DNA from: an uncultured Eubacteriales bacterium
GTDB taxonomy: Bacteria; Bacillota; Clostridia; Oscillospirales; CAG-272
DNA length: 43,620 bases
Reading direction: 5' to 3'
Assembly (NCBI GenBank): GCA_934401725.1
Contig: CAKRSS010000011.1
Location: 1 to 43,620, forward strand
Shown here: piece by piece, positions 1 to 6,438 of the stretch
How the letters are laid out: every line of letters starts with the position of its first letter
How positions within the stretch are numbered: the first letter of the stretch is position 1
The notes under the pieces: model-generated
The model's database searches: none
The model's input: only the letters and a program-made list of their open reading frames with translations
What the model was told of the DNA's origin: nothing
Program-made: the position numbers and the translations under genes

Positions 1-1
1 A

Positions 2-682
2 ACAAAATCCTCCAACCGCATGATTCTGCTGCCGCCCGAAATGACAGAACTGCTGGCAGAACTGAAAACGCGAACCGACAGCGAGTGGATTTTCCCGTCA
101 CCGCTTGACCTCATGCAACCGCGCCATCCCTCGGCGGTTTATCATCGGTTTCAGAAGATACTGGAACGCGCAAATTGCAAGCGGGTGCGCTTTCACGATC
201 TCCGCCACACCTTCGCCACCATGGCGCTGGAAAACGGCATGGACATCAAAACGCTGTCCGCCATGATAGGACATGTCAGCGCGGAAACCACGCTCAATAT
301 TTATAGTCATATCACCGACACGATGCAACAGCAGGCGGCGGCAAGGATTGACCGTGAAATTGCGGGGGCTGACACGCCCATTCCCGAGCCGAACGCAACG
401 GACAAGGCAAGTGACAGTGAAGCAACCGATCAGCCGACAGAGCCGAAATTTGAGCCGTATAAGGGCAAGATACGCAAGCCCGGAACAGGTTGCGTGACGA
501 TGATCAACGACCATCTCTACGAGGGCAGGTTCTCCCCGCGTGTAAACGGGAAACGAATCGCAAAGAACATCTACGCTACCACGCGGGAGGAGTGCGAGGA
601 AAAGCTCAAAGTGCTGATTGCGGAGATGAAAAAGGAGATTGCGGAAATCAAGGCGGGAGAGAAGGCGACAAATAAGGGCTGA
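2..682 (+). CDS. Tyrosine recombinase/integrase, C-terminal part (5' end outside window)
   Basis: Site-specific integrase of an integrative element. The frame is open to the left edge, so the N-terminal SAM-like and early catalytic parts, including the first Arg and the Lys, are missing. Counting from the first visible Met (base 20), the HxxR motif is HDLR at residues 59-62, the second His is in GH at 84-85 and the nucleophile is Tyr95 in NIYSH, with normal spacing. After a Pro/Asp/Glu-rich linker (about 115-148) comes an extra domain at 150-200 (RKPGTGC, YEGRFSPRVNGKR, then a helix TREECEEKLKVLI) resembling the AP2-like arm-type DNA-binding domain that is usually N-terminal in Tn916-like integrases. 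It lies about 0.8 kb from a tRNA-Pro and a tRNA half, which fits an element boundary. The family call is firm; the C-terminal domain call is an inference from pattern. Confidence 0.9.
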   Translation, partial: TKSSNRMILLPPEMTELLAELKTRTDSEWIFPSPLDLMQPRHPSAVYHRFQKILERANCKRVRFHDLRHTFATMALENGMDIKTLSAMIGHVSAETTLNIYSHITDTMQQQAAARIDREIAGADTPIPEPNATDKASDSEATDQPTEPKFEPYKGKIRKPGTGCVTMINDHLYEGRFSPRVNGKRIAKNIYATTREECEEKLKVLIAEMKKEIAEIKAGEKATNKG

Positions 683-697
683 CCGAGGTCAGCCCTT
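674..697. terminator. Hairpin overlapping the integrase stop codon
   Basis: An 11-bp perfect stem, AAGGGCTGACC (674-684) and GGTCAGCCCTT (687-697), with a 2-nt loop. It contains the integrase stop codon and lies between two convergent genes, so it may end transcription in both directions. There is no good T-run on the plus side, so it may not be a classical intrinsic terminator. Confidence 0.5.
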
Positions 698-731
698 AAA
701 AATTGCGGCGCAGTAGGCAAAGAAAAGGTTT

Positions 732-1286
732 TTACGGTCTCATCACCTTGACGAATCGGAACATTTCGTCCGGTCCCTCATCAGGAACACATTCTTCTTT
801 GTCAGGCATTTCGTGATCGGGTTTGAAATACTCGCACCAGAACTGGTCAATCTGAAATCCGCATTTGTTGACATAGAAGTGAATGTTCCGCTTTTCAAAA
901 TACGGCGTGCAGGTCTCCCAGACCTTGGTTTCTGGGTGCAGAGCTTCAACCGCCTGCCATGCGCCGAAGCCGATGCCCTTGCTGTGCTCGTGCGGAGAGA
1001 CAAAGAGAAGCTCCAGCTCGTTATGATTTGTCTCTTTGTCAATCCTCAGCACCACGCCGCCGACCTTACGCCCTTCAAAAAGAATGCGGTAGGTTTCGCT
1101 ATTCGGGGCGTCAATGCTTTCTTCGATCGTCTTGCGGGAAATGATCTCGCCGTCCTCTTCAAAGTGGTCGTCCCGCATACCGAATTCTTCGGCGGCGCCG
1201 TACTTGAACGCTTCCTGATTGTCCAGAATGAATTGCTCACGGTCATCTGCCGTGAGCGGGGCAAGCGTAACCTTTGTGTTGTTCAT
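732..1286 (-). CDS. GNAT family N-acetyltransferase
   Basis: A 184-residue single-domain protein of the Gcn5-related N-acetyltransferase fold, expected to move an acetyl group from acetyl-CoA to an amine; the substrate is unknown. The acetyl-CoA pyrophosphate loop is visible as HSKGIGFG at residues 101-108, preceded by the beta strand LELLFVSP. A second typical region is FYVNKCGF (137-144), which matches the common 'FYek.GF' end of the fold. The start is supported by an AGGAGG ribosome binding site 6-7 nt upstream. It sits between the integrase and tRNA-Pro, so it could be cargo of the integrated element. It is transcribed towards the integrase and the two share a hairpin. Confidence 0.85.
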   Translation of the reverse strand: MNNTKVTLAPLTADDREQFILDNQEAFKYGAAEEFGMRDDHFEEDGEIISRKTIEESIDAPNSETYRILFEGRKVGGVVLRIDKETNHNELELLFVSPHEHSKGIGFGAWQAVEALHPETKVWETCTPYFEKRNIHFYVNKCGFQIDQFWCEYFKPDHEMPDKEECVPDEGPDEMFRFVKVMRP

Positions 1287-1481
1287 AGAAACCTCCTGAA
1301 AAATAAAAATACCCGGTCATTACAAAAGTAATAACCGAGCGCACTCGACACCTAATCCGGTATGCGGCCTGCAGATTTTTTCAAATCTACGATCCCCTGG
1401 CGTTACGACGCCCTACCTCCGGTGACAAATATGAAATTTTTTGCTGATCTGACCGCTTTTTCACGGTCAGACCGGCTTTTT

Positions 1482-1557
1482 TGGTCGGAGTGGCCGGATT
1501 CGAACCGACGGCATCGAAGTCCCAAACTTCGCGCGCTACCAGCTGCGCCACACCCCG
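1482..1557 (-). tRNA. tRNA-Pro (anticodon UGG)
   Basis: A complete 76-nt tRNA with encoded CCA. The acceptor stem is CGGGGTG paired with CACTCCG. The anticodon stem CGAAG/CTTCG frames the loop TTTGGGA, giving anticodon TGG (proline). The T-loop region reads GGTTCGAATCC. No clear promoter stands directly upstream. A strong promoter lies farther upstream, in front of the broken tRNA-Pro half at 1719-1756, and may drive this gene by read-through. A hairpin at 1449-1470 (CTGACCG/CGGTCAG) lies just downstream. Confidence 0.95.
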
Positions 1558-1580
1558 ATTGGTGAAAATATTCAGTTTTT

Positions 1581-1618
1581 TCTGTCAAATCCGTAAGTGG
1601 TCAAATCTGTGGTCAAAA
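1581..1618 (+). repeat. Short direct repeats (GTGGTCAAA) beside tRNA-Pro
   Basis: Two copies of GTGGTCAAAW at 1597-1606 and 1609-1618, with a weaker relative TCTGTCAAAT at 1581-1590, stepped by 12-16 bp. Short direct repeats next to a tRNA attachment site are typical arm-type or accessory binding sites for tyrosine integrases. That role is inferred from position. Confidence 0.5.
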
Positions 1619-1718
1619 GTTTTTTGCCGAAACACACGGCGGCGGAAAAGCGAGAAAATGCGAGGAAAACGGAGATTTCGCGAGCTTTCGGCGGTCGGCT
1701 CATGAGGCGGTCACACGC

Positions 1719-1756
1719 TCCCAAACTTCGCTCGCTACCAGCTGCGCTACACCCCG
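1719..1756 (-). pseudogene. Broken 5' half of a second tRNA-Pro (attachment-site remnant)
   Basis: The 38 nt from acceptor 5' strand through the anticodon loop (CGGGGTGT to TTTGGGA) match the intact tRNA-Pro at 1482-1557 in 36 of 38 positions, then similarity stops abruptly. No T-arm or 3' acceptor strand follows. A canonical promoter lies immediately upstream, so this is probably the original chromosomal tRNA-Pro, split in or next to the anticodon loop by integration. Both copies share ATCGGGGTGT at the 5' edge. Confidence 0.75.
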
Positions 1757-1798
1757 ATGGCGGCACGGGCGCTTTCGGTCGAGCCCGAACCGCAGAAT

Positions 1799-1827
1799 AT
1801 TATAGCAAAAAAAGCCGGGGTTGTCAA
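1799..1827 (-). promoter_or_regulatory. Sigma-A promoter of the tRNA-Pro locus
   Basis: On the minus strand, TTGACA (1822-1827) and TATAAT (1799-1804) are separated by 17 bp: a perfect consensus promoter. It points into the broken tRNA-Pro half and on towards the intact tRNA-Pro. Confidence 0.85.
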
Positions 1828-1831
1828 GCGC

Positions 1832-1864
1832 AAAAAGCACGGATGAGAAAAATTCCGTGCTTTT
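1832..1864 (-). terminator. Intrinsic terminator after the 59-residue ORF
   Basis: Stem GCACGGA (1837-1843) with TCCGTGC (1854-1860), followed on the minus strand by TTTTT. There is also TTTT on the plus side. It separates the small minus-strand ORF from the tRNA promoter. Confidence 0.75.
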
Positions 1865-1904
1865 GCGTGGGTTACGACGGCGGATGGCGGGTGATGGGCG
1901 GGGG

Positions 1905-2084
1905 TTACTCTTCTTCGTCAGTCCAGTCGTCGATCTCACCGAGAAAGGCGTTGTCGGAAAGCCCGGCGTGGCTGTATTTTTGCGCAAGGGCGCTGTCGCA
2001 GATAACGTCCCTTGAGTTCAGCTTGACGATCGCGGCGCGCGGCGGCGCGTACTGCGTGCGCGCAGTACGATTTATATCGTTCAT
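1905..2084 (-). CDS. Small acidic-tailed protein of unknown function, 59 aa
   Basis: Not a recognised family. The 59-residue product begins MNDINRTARTQYAPP, has a central segment AAIVKLNSRDVICDS with one Cys (residue 29), and ends in a strongly acidic tail (DDWTDEEE). The short ORF is supported as real: ribosome binding site GAGGTG about 6 nt upstream of the ATG, a perfect promoter at 2122-2150, and an intrinsic terminator just past the stop, so it is a monocistronic, probably well-expressed gene. No signal peptide or membrane segment is visible. The pattern (Tyr, Pro/Ala-rich start, a hydrophobic strand, a D-V-I motif, an acidic tail) resembles short unassigned proteins seen in Clostridia. 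It could be a peptide precursor, but no modifying enzyme is adjacent. A longer reading starting near 2345 has no support. Confidence 0.75.
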   Translation of the reverse strand: MNDINRTARTQYAPPRAAIVKLNSRDVICDSALAQKYSHAGLSDNAFLGEIDDWTDEEE

Positions 2085-2121
2085 TGCAAACACCTCGCAA
2101 AATAAAATCTTCAACGTAAAA

Positions 2122-2150
2122 AATATATCACATGCGCGTGCGTTTGTCAA
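2122..2150 (-). promoter_or_regulatory. Sigma-A promoter of the 59-residue ORF
   Basis: On the minus strand, TTGACA (2145-2150), a 17-bp spacer, then TATATT (2122-2127), about 38 nt before the ATG. Confidence 0.8.
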
Positions 2151-2338
2151 GCACAAAATGACACGCGCAGGCAAAAAAAGACAAGCATGGTGTGCGAAAC
2201 GTCGGTACAGTCGGAACGCAGCAGCGTGGACGCCTCGGTGGTGTCGTGATGGCACAGCTATGGCGCCATGCGGCGTTGCGAGAGCGCTGCGACGGCACGG
2301 ATTTTTGATGAAATTTATGATAAAGTTGTCCTGCACCG
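2151..2338. other. Divergent intergenic stretch, nothing recognised
   Basis: This lies between two divergent promoters (2122-2150 minus and 2339-2367 plus). I see no gene, tRNA or repeat family member. Open frames crossing it have no ribosome binding site. Confidence 0.5.
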
Positions 2339-2367
2339 TTGACAAAGCAGGGAGTATGTGATATTAT
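2339..2367 (+). promoter_or_regulatory. Sigma-A promoter of the Dabb/pseudouridine synthase operon
   Basis: TTGACA (2339-2344), 17-bp spacer, TATTAT (2362-2367), about 38 nt before the ATG at 2406. Confidence 0.8.
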
Positions 2368-2405
2368 TTAATGTGAATAATTATTTAGCTACGGAGATGA
2401 AAATT

Positions 2406-2708
2406 ATGATAAGACACGTTGTTATGTGGCGCTTTGCCGACGAGGCTGAGGGTAAGACCAAGCAGCAGAACATGGAATATATACGCGACCGTCTTCTTGC
2501 GCTGAGACCCATAATTCCTCAGCTGAAGCGCATGGAGGTCGGGTTTGACGTCTCGCATACGGACATGTCGTATGACATGATGCTTCTGACCGAGTTTGAC
2601 TCGCTCGACGATCTGCACACCTACAAGGTGCACCCCGAGCACGTCAAGGTGTCAGAGTATGTGGCGAAGGCCAAAACTGCCCGCGTTGTTGCCGACGTGG
2701 AGATATGA
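2406..2708 (+). CDS. Dabb (stress-responsive A/B barrel) domain protein
   Basis: About 100 residues, the normal length for a single Dabb domain: a ferredoxin-like alpha/beta barrel dimer found in small proteins of mostly unknown biochemical role. The fold is recognisable from the start MIRHVVMWRF, the middle LKRMEVGFDVSH and the YKVHPEH motif typical of the family. I chose ATG 2406 because GGAG sits 9 nt upstream and it begins at the conserved MIRHVV; ATG 2397 (three residues longer) is possible. Its stop overlaps the start of the next gene (ATGA), so translation is probably coupled with the pseudouridine synthase. Confidence 0.85.
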   Translation: MIRHVVMWRFADEAEGKTKQQNMEYIRDRLLALRPIIPQLKRMEVGFDVSHTDMSYDMMLLTEFDSLDDLHTYKVHPEHVKVSEYVAKAKTARVVADVEI

Positions 2709-3412
2709 GCGGCTGCGCGCCGATTGAAATAATTTACGACTGCCCGGAGTTTACCGTTTGCGTAAAGCCGTGCGGCGTCAATTCGCAGGACTGCCCCGGC
2801 GGTATGCCGAAGCTGCTTTGCGTTGCGACGGGGTGGCAGGGCGGCTTTTTCACCGTCCACAGGCTTGACCACGAGGTCGGGGGCGTTATGGTTTACGCGA
2901 AAAGCCCGGCGTCGGCGGCAGAGCTTACCCGTCAGCTCGGCGACGGCGGCTTTGACAAGCGTTACCTCGCCGTGCTGTGCGCGACGGAGCAGCGGCTTCC
3001 GGGCGAGTCGGGTGTGCTGCGCGACCTGCTGTATCACGATCGCGTGCGCAACAAGACCTACGTCGTCGACCGCAAGCGCGCGGGGGTGCGTGAGGCGGTG
3101 CTTGAGTACCGGTGCGTCGCGTCGGTCGAAGCCGGAGCGGAATTCCCGGCGGGGCTGTGTCTTGCCGATGTGCACCTGCTCACCGGAAGAACGCATCAGA
3201 TAAGGGTGCAGTTTGCCACGCGAAAAGCGCCGCTGCTCGGCGACGCCAAATACGGCGGACAGCGCGCCGCGGGCTTCGGCCTGTGGGCGTACCGGCTCAG
3301 CTTCCGCGACCCGCGGGACGGCGAGCGCTGCTCGTTTTTCCGTATGCCGCCAGAGGATCATCCGGCCTACGTCAGGTTCCGGGACGAAATACTTAAATAT
3401 AAGGAAGATTGA
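2705..3412 (+). CDS. RluA-family RNA pseudouridine synthase
   Basis: A 235-residue enzyme that isomerises uridine to pseudouridine in rRNA or tRNA. The RluA signature is visible as HRLDHEVGG at residues 52-60, with Asp55 the expected catalytic residue, and the second conserved block TGRTHQIRVQF is in the C-terminal half. There is no N-terminal S4 domain, so it is a short RluA-type enzyme, and the target uridine cannot be deduced. It overlaps the Dabb gene by 4 nt and is followed after 5 nt by the next gene, forming an operon. Confidence 0.9.
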   Translation: MSGCAPIEIIYDCPEFTVCVKPCGVNSQDCPGGMPKLLCVATGWQGGFFTVHRLDHEVGGVMVYAKSPASAAELTRQLGDGGFDKRYLAVLCATEQRLPGESGVLRDLLYHDRVRNKTYVVDRKRAGVREAVLEYRCVASVEAGAEFPAGLCLADVHLLTGRTHQIRVQFATRKAPLLGDAKYGGQRAAGFGLWAYRLSFRDPRDGERCSFFRMPPEDHPAYVRFRDEILKYKED

Positions 3413-3417
3413 TATAT

Positions 3418-5319
3418 ATGAAAAACAAAAAAGGGAAGCGCCGGGAGTACCTCGACGCCGCGCTGCGTGCGGGCGAGGACAAGCTGCTACATAACCCCTC
3501 GCGTGGCGAGGGAGCGCTGTGCTGGGTGACGGTGATTTTTGCGCTTATGTCGCTTGTCATGTCGGCGGTCTCCGCCATTTCGGGCGGCGATGCCATGACG
3601 ATTGCCAGAGCATTTACCGAAAAGCCGATCTGGTTCGCGCTCATAGCGCTGCTGACGGTTTACGACCGCGTGTTTGTCTTCCGCGGACGGTCGCTGACGG
3701 TCATTGTGTTCTGCCTGCTGTCAGTCGCGCGCGACGTTTTCGGCGTTGCCGGGGCGAGCGGGTTTAATGTGGTGCTGGCGTCGGTTTCGCTGATAGCCGG
3801 GGCCGCGTTTTACGGTACTTTGTTCGTTGACCAGCTGAATCCCAGCGACAGCAAGCTCAAGTACCGCGTCGTTTACGGCGGGGCGCTGCTCAAGGTTATT
3901 CTGATTCTTGTCGCCGTTATCGCGGGCGGCACCAAGCTGGCACAGGCCGGAACGGCCGAGGTGCTGAACGTCATGTCCCGCGGACTGACCGAGATATTTG
4001 TCGTGGCGCTGATGATATGCCACTTTGATGGGTTCGGCTACTTCAGATACGCCGTCAGCGAGATTACCTCGTCCGAGGCTGTCGCGGAGCCCGATGCTCC
4101 CGAGGCGTACGAGCATGCCGAGCCGTCCGACGGCTCGCCGCGCACCGACCGACGCGAGCCTGCGCAGGTCTCGTTTGACGACAGCGAGCCGGAGGAGGCG
4201 TATGTCCCGTTTGACGACGGCGAGAAGTCCGCTGAAGCCGAAGAGGCATCCGAGGATGAGGCGGAGAGTTCGTCTGCTGACGCCGATGCCGACGAAACCG
4301 GTGCGGCTTACGTCCCGTTTGAGGACGATTCCCGCGCGACAATGCCTGTGACGCTGCCGGATACCAGCGAGGAGCGTCCGGTTGTGACGGGCGACGTCAG
4401 TGAAGAGGACGCACAGCCAGGGAAGACCGACGGCGAGACTGCACGGGCTCCTGAGGGCGAGGCGCATTCCGGAGACGACATCATCGATGATTTTGTTTAT
4501 GTTCCGTACGACGACAACGCCGACACTGCGGTTGACAGCAGCGTAAGGCCTGTCACTCCGGCGGACGATGCCGGGAAGACCGCGGCCGACAAGTCCTGCG
4601 ACTACGACGAGCAGGTAACTGTGGTCGAGGAGGGCGACGTGCTCATCGACGAGAGCGTGATAGAATACGAGCGCGAACAGAAGCGCGCAAGAGAAGCCGC
4701 GGCTGCCAAGGCGGCAAAGGAAGCCGAGGAGGCAAGAAAGGCCGAGGAGGCCCGTAAGGCCATGGAAGCCCAAAAGGCAAGGGAAGCGGAGGCCGCACGG
4801 GCCGCCGCGCAGAGTTCGGCGGGCGAGGAGTTCGATGAGTCCTACGAGTCCGCCGAGTACGTCGCGTACGCAGACGACAATGTCGCGGCGCGCGACGAAA
4901 CAGCACATGACGAAACGGCACATAACGTGCCGGATGACTACGCCGGTGCGGGCAGCGTTGAGGAGCTGTGGGAGCGGCTGACGCCGATTGAGCGCCGCTA
5001 CGTCAGCTTCGGACTGGCGCACCACAAGCCGGCGGACACGCTCCAGGTCAATGGACTTTCGGGAGATCTGTTCGACGTTTGGGTAGACGATGAGGCCATC
5101 TGCTTCCAGAATGACCTTGAGCAGGCGACCGGAGGACGCGGAGTGAGAACCGCGGTGATACCGTTCGAGTCGGTGCAGGGAATCGGTCTCAGCAGGCTCG
5201 GTGGCGAGGAGTGCATAGTCCTGACCTACGTTCAGGACGGCGAGGCCGTCAAGATCGGCTTCACCAAGGACTCGTTCGGCAATTTCAAGCGGGTCATGAT
5301 GCAGGCGGCTGAAAACTGA
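3418..5319 (+). CDS. Polytopic membrane protein with acidic linker repeats and C-terminal globular domain
   Basis: Unrecognised 633-residue protein. Residues about 33-201 contain roughly six hydrophobic segments. From about 210 to 410 follows a very acidic, probably disordered linker with four copies of a Y-V-P-[FY]-like motif: YVPFDD (262), YVPFED (298), YVPYDD (361) and the diverged YVAYAD (481). Between copies three and four (about 420-465) is an Ala/Glu/Lys/Arg-rich coiled-coil segment. The C-terminal ~120 residues (WERLTPIERRY to the end) look like a small beta-rich domain. ATG 3418 is chosen because AAGGAAG lies about 10 nt upstream; an in-frame TTG at 3409 is too close to that site. 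It is the last gene of the operon and ends before a strong terminator. Function unknown; a membrane-anchored scaffold is a guess. Confidence 0.8.
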   Translation: MKNKKGKRREYLDAALRAGEDKLLHNPSRGEGALCWVTVIFALMSLVMSAVSAISGGDAMTIARAFTEKPIWFALIALLTVYDRVFVFRGRSLTVIVFCLLSVARDVFGVAGASGFNVVLASVSLIAGAAFYGTLFVDQLNPSDSKLKYRVVYGGALLKVILILVAVIAGGTKLAQAGTAEVLNVMSRGLTEIFVVALMICHFDGFGYFRYAVSEITSSEAVAEPDAPEAYEHAEPSDGSPRTDRREPAQVSFDDSEPEEAYVPFDDGEKSAEAEEASEDEAESSSADADADETGAAYVPFEDDSRATMPVTLPDTSEERPVVTGDVSEEDAQPGKTDGETARAPEGEAHSGDDIIDDFVYVPYDDNADTAVDSSVRPVTPADDAGKTAADKSCDYDEQVTVVEEGDVLIDESVIEYEREQKRAREAAAAKAAKEAEEARKAEEARKAMEAQKAREAEAARAAAQSSAGEEFDESYESAEYVAYADDNVAARDETAHDETAHNVPDDYAGAGSVEELWERLTPIERRYVSFGLAHHKPADTLQVNGLSGDLFDVWVDDEAICFQNDLEQATGGRGVRTAVIPFESVQGIGLSRLGGEECIVLTYVQDGEAVKIGFTKDSFGNFKRVMMQAAEN

Positions 5320-5333
5320 ATAAATGAAAAGCA

Positions 5334-5368
5334 CCCGGCGCTCCGATTCTTCGGAGCGCCGGGTTTTT
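5334..5368 (+). terminator. Strong intrinsic terminator
   Basis: A 13-bp perfect stem CCCGGCGCTCCGA (5334-5346) and TCGGAGCGCCGGG (5351-5363), TTCT loop, then TTTTT. It separates convergent genes. Confidence 0.95.
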
Positions 5369-5395
5369 GTGTTTCCGATATTGCGCGGCGTTGTC

Positions 5396-6292
5396 TCACT
5401 TTGCGTTTTGGGCCAGCACCTCGGGGAGCGCGTTGGCTATATCAGAGGCCATGACGGAGTATTCGGTCAGTCGCGCCGCGGCGGCGTCGCCTGCGAGCGA
5501 ATGGAGAAAAACTCCGAGAGCGGCGAGGGGGAGCGCTGCGGCGTCCGGGCGTGATGCCATAGGGCAGTTCCGGCGCTGGGCGAGCAGGCCTCCGATTACT
5601 CCGGCAAGCACATCTCCGGAACCAGCGGTGGCCATTCCACTGTTTCCGAATCCGTTAATATAGTGTTCTGCACCATCAGAAATTATTGATTTGTGATCCT
5701 TGAGAACGCAAACCACGTTGTGCCCGCGCGCGTATTCGGACGCGATGCCGAGCGGGTTGCCGAGTATTTCGGAGACGCTTTTTCCGGTCAGCCTTGACAT
5801 CTCACCGGGGTGCGGCGTGATGACAGTGCCGTCGGGAACCTGCGCCCAGAGGTGCGGCAGTGCGGCGAGCAGGTTGAGTGCGTCGGCGTCGAGAACTGCG
5901 GGGACGCGCAGCACGGCAAGGACGGTCTCGAGCACCTCGCGTGAGGCTGGCGACGTTCCGAGCCCGCAGCCGACGACGACTGCGTCGGCGCGCGCCACGG
6001 CGGCGGCTATGACGGAATTGTCGGGCGAGTCGGCGTCGTAACAGGTGAGGATGGCTTCGGGGAGGAGCGTCTGAAGTATGACGCGGTTGTCCTCGGGGGT
6101 GACTATCTCGACAAGTCCGCAGCCGACCCTGTAGGCGGCGAGCGCGGCGAGATAGGCGGCGCCGCTCATGCCGTGACTGCCGCAGACGGCGACCACGCGT
6201 CCGAATGTAGACTTGTTCGAGCGCTCGTGGCGGGTGGGCATCAGCCGCTTGATGTCGGCGAGGGTGAGAGAGGTGACGGCGGTATTTGGCAT
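5396..6292 (-). CDS. nnrD: ADP-dependent NAD(P)HX dehydratase
   Basis: Repairs hydrated NADH and NADPH (NADHX/NADPHX) back to the normal coenzymes in the cytosol, with ADP as phosphate donor in the bacterial enzyme. The ribokinase-like YjeF C-terminal domain is clear over 298 residues: GRVVAVCGSHGMSGAA (31-46), DADALN (135-140), TPHPGEM (159-165) and the nucleotide-binding signature NSGMATAGSGDVLAG (217-231). The NAD(P)HX epimerase (YjeF N-terminal) domain, fused in many bacteria, is absent here. Ribosome binding site AAGGAG with 7-nt spacing supports the start. It appears monocistronic and convergent with the membrane-protein operon. Confidence 0.93.
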   Translation of the reverse strand: MPNTAVTSLTLADIKRLMPTRHERSNKSTFGRVVAVCGSHGMSGAAYLAALAAYRVGCGLVEIVTPEDNRVILQTLLPEAILTCYDADSPDNSVIAAAVARADAVVVGCGLGTSPASREVLETVLAVLRVPAVLDADALNLLAALPHLWAQVPDGTVITPHPGEMSRLTGKSVSEILGNPLGIASEYARGHNVVCVLKDHKSIISDGAEHYINGFGNSGMATAGSGDVLAGVIGGLLAQRRNCPMASRPDAAALPLAALGVFLHSLAGDAAAARLTEYSVMASDIANALPEVLAQNAK

Positions 6293-6372
6293 GGCATTAC
6301 TCCTTCTGCTTCATTATGTAATAATTTTATCACAAATCGCGCCTCCGTGCAACATAAATAACGCCAAAGCCC

Positions 6373-6401
6373 TTGAAAAAACGCGCGTTGTATGGTAGAA
6401 T
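6373..6401 (+). promoter_or_regulatory. Promoter of the rhamnosidase gene
   Basis: TTGAAA (6373-6378), 17-bp spacer, TAGAAT (6396-6401), about 38 nt before the ATG. The sequence AAAGCCCTTGAAAA and the spacer CGCGCGTTGTATGG resemble the uracil-DNA glycosylase promoter at 16097-16125, which sits on a palindromic-repeat end. Confidence 0.75.
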
Positions 6402-6438
6402 TTCAGTAACAGATTTTTTGCCGAAAGGAAACGCATAT

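Noticed and set aside
1390..1480. Possible riboswitch or leader RNA near the tRNA (hairpins GGCGT/ACGCC and CTGACCG/CGGTCAG)
   Set aside because: Short isolated stems without a known aptamer pattern; better explained as tRNA downstream hairpins.
1905..2345. Extended 146-residue version of the small minus-strand ORF
   Set aside because: The consensus promoter at 2122-2150 and the ribosome binding site at about 2091-2096 lie inside it, so translation must begin at 2084.
3721..5334. Long minus-strand open frame of 537 codons opposite the membrane protein gene
   Set aside because: It is a mirror effect of GC-rich codon use; it has no ribosome binding site or domain, and the plus strand has clear protein structure.
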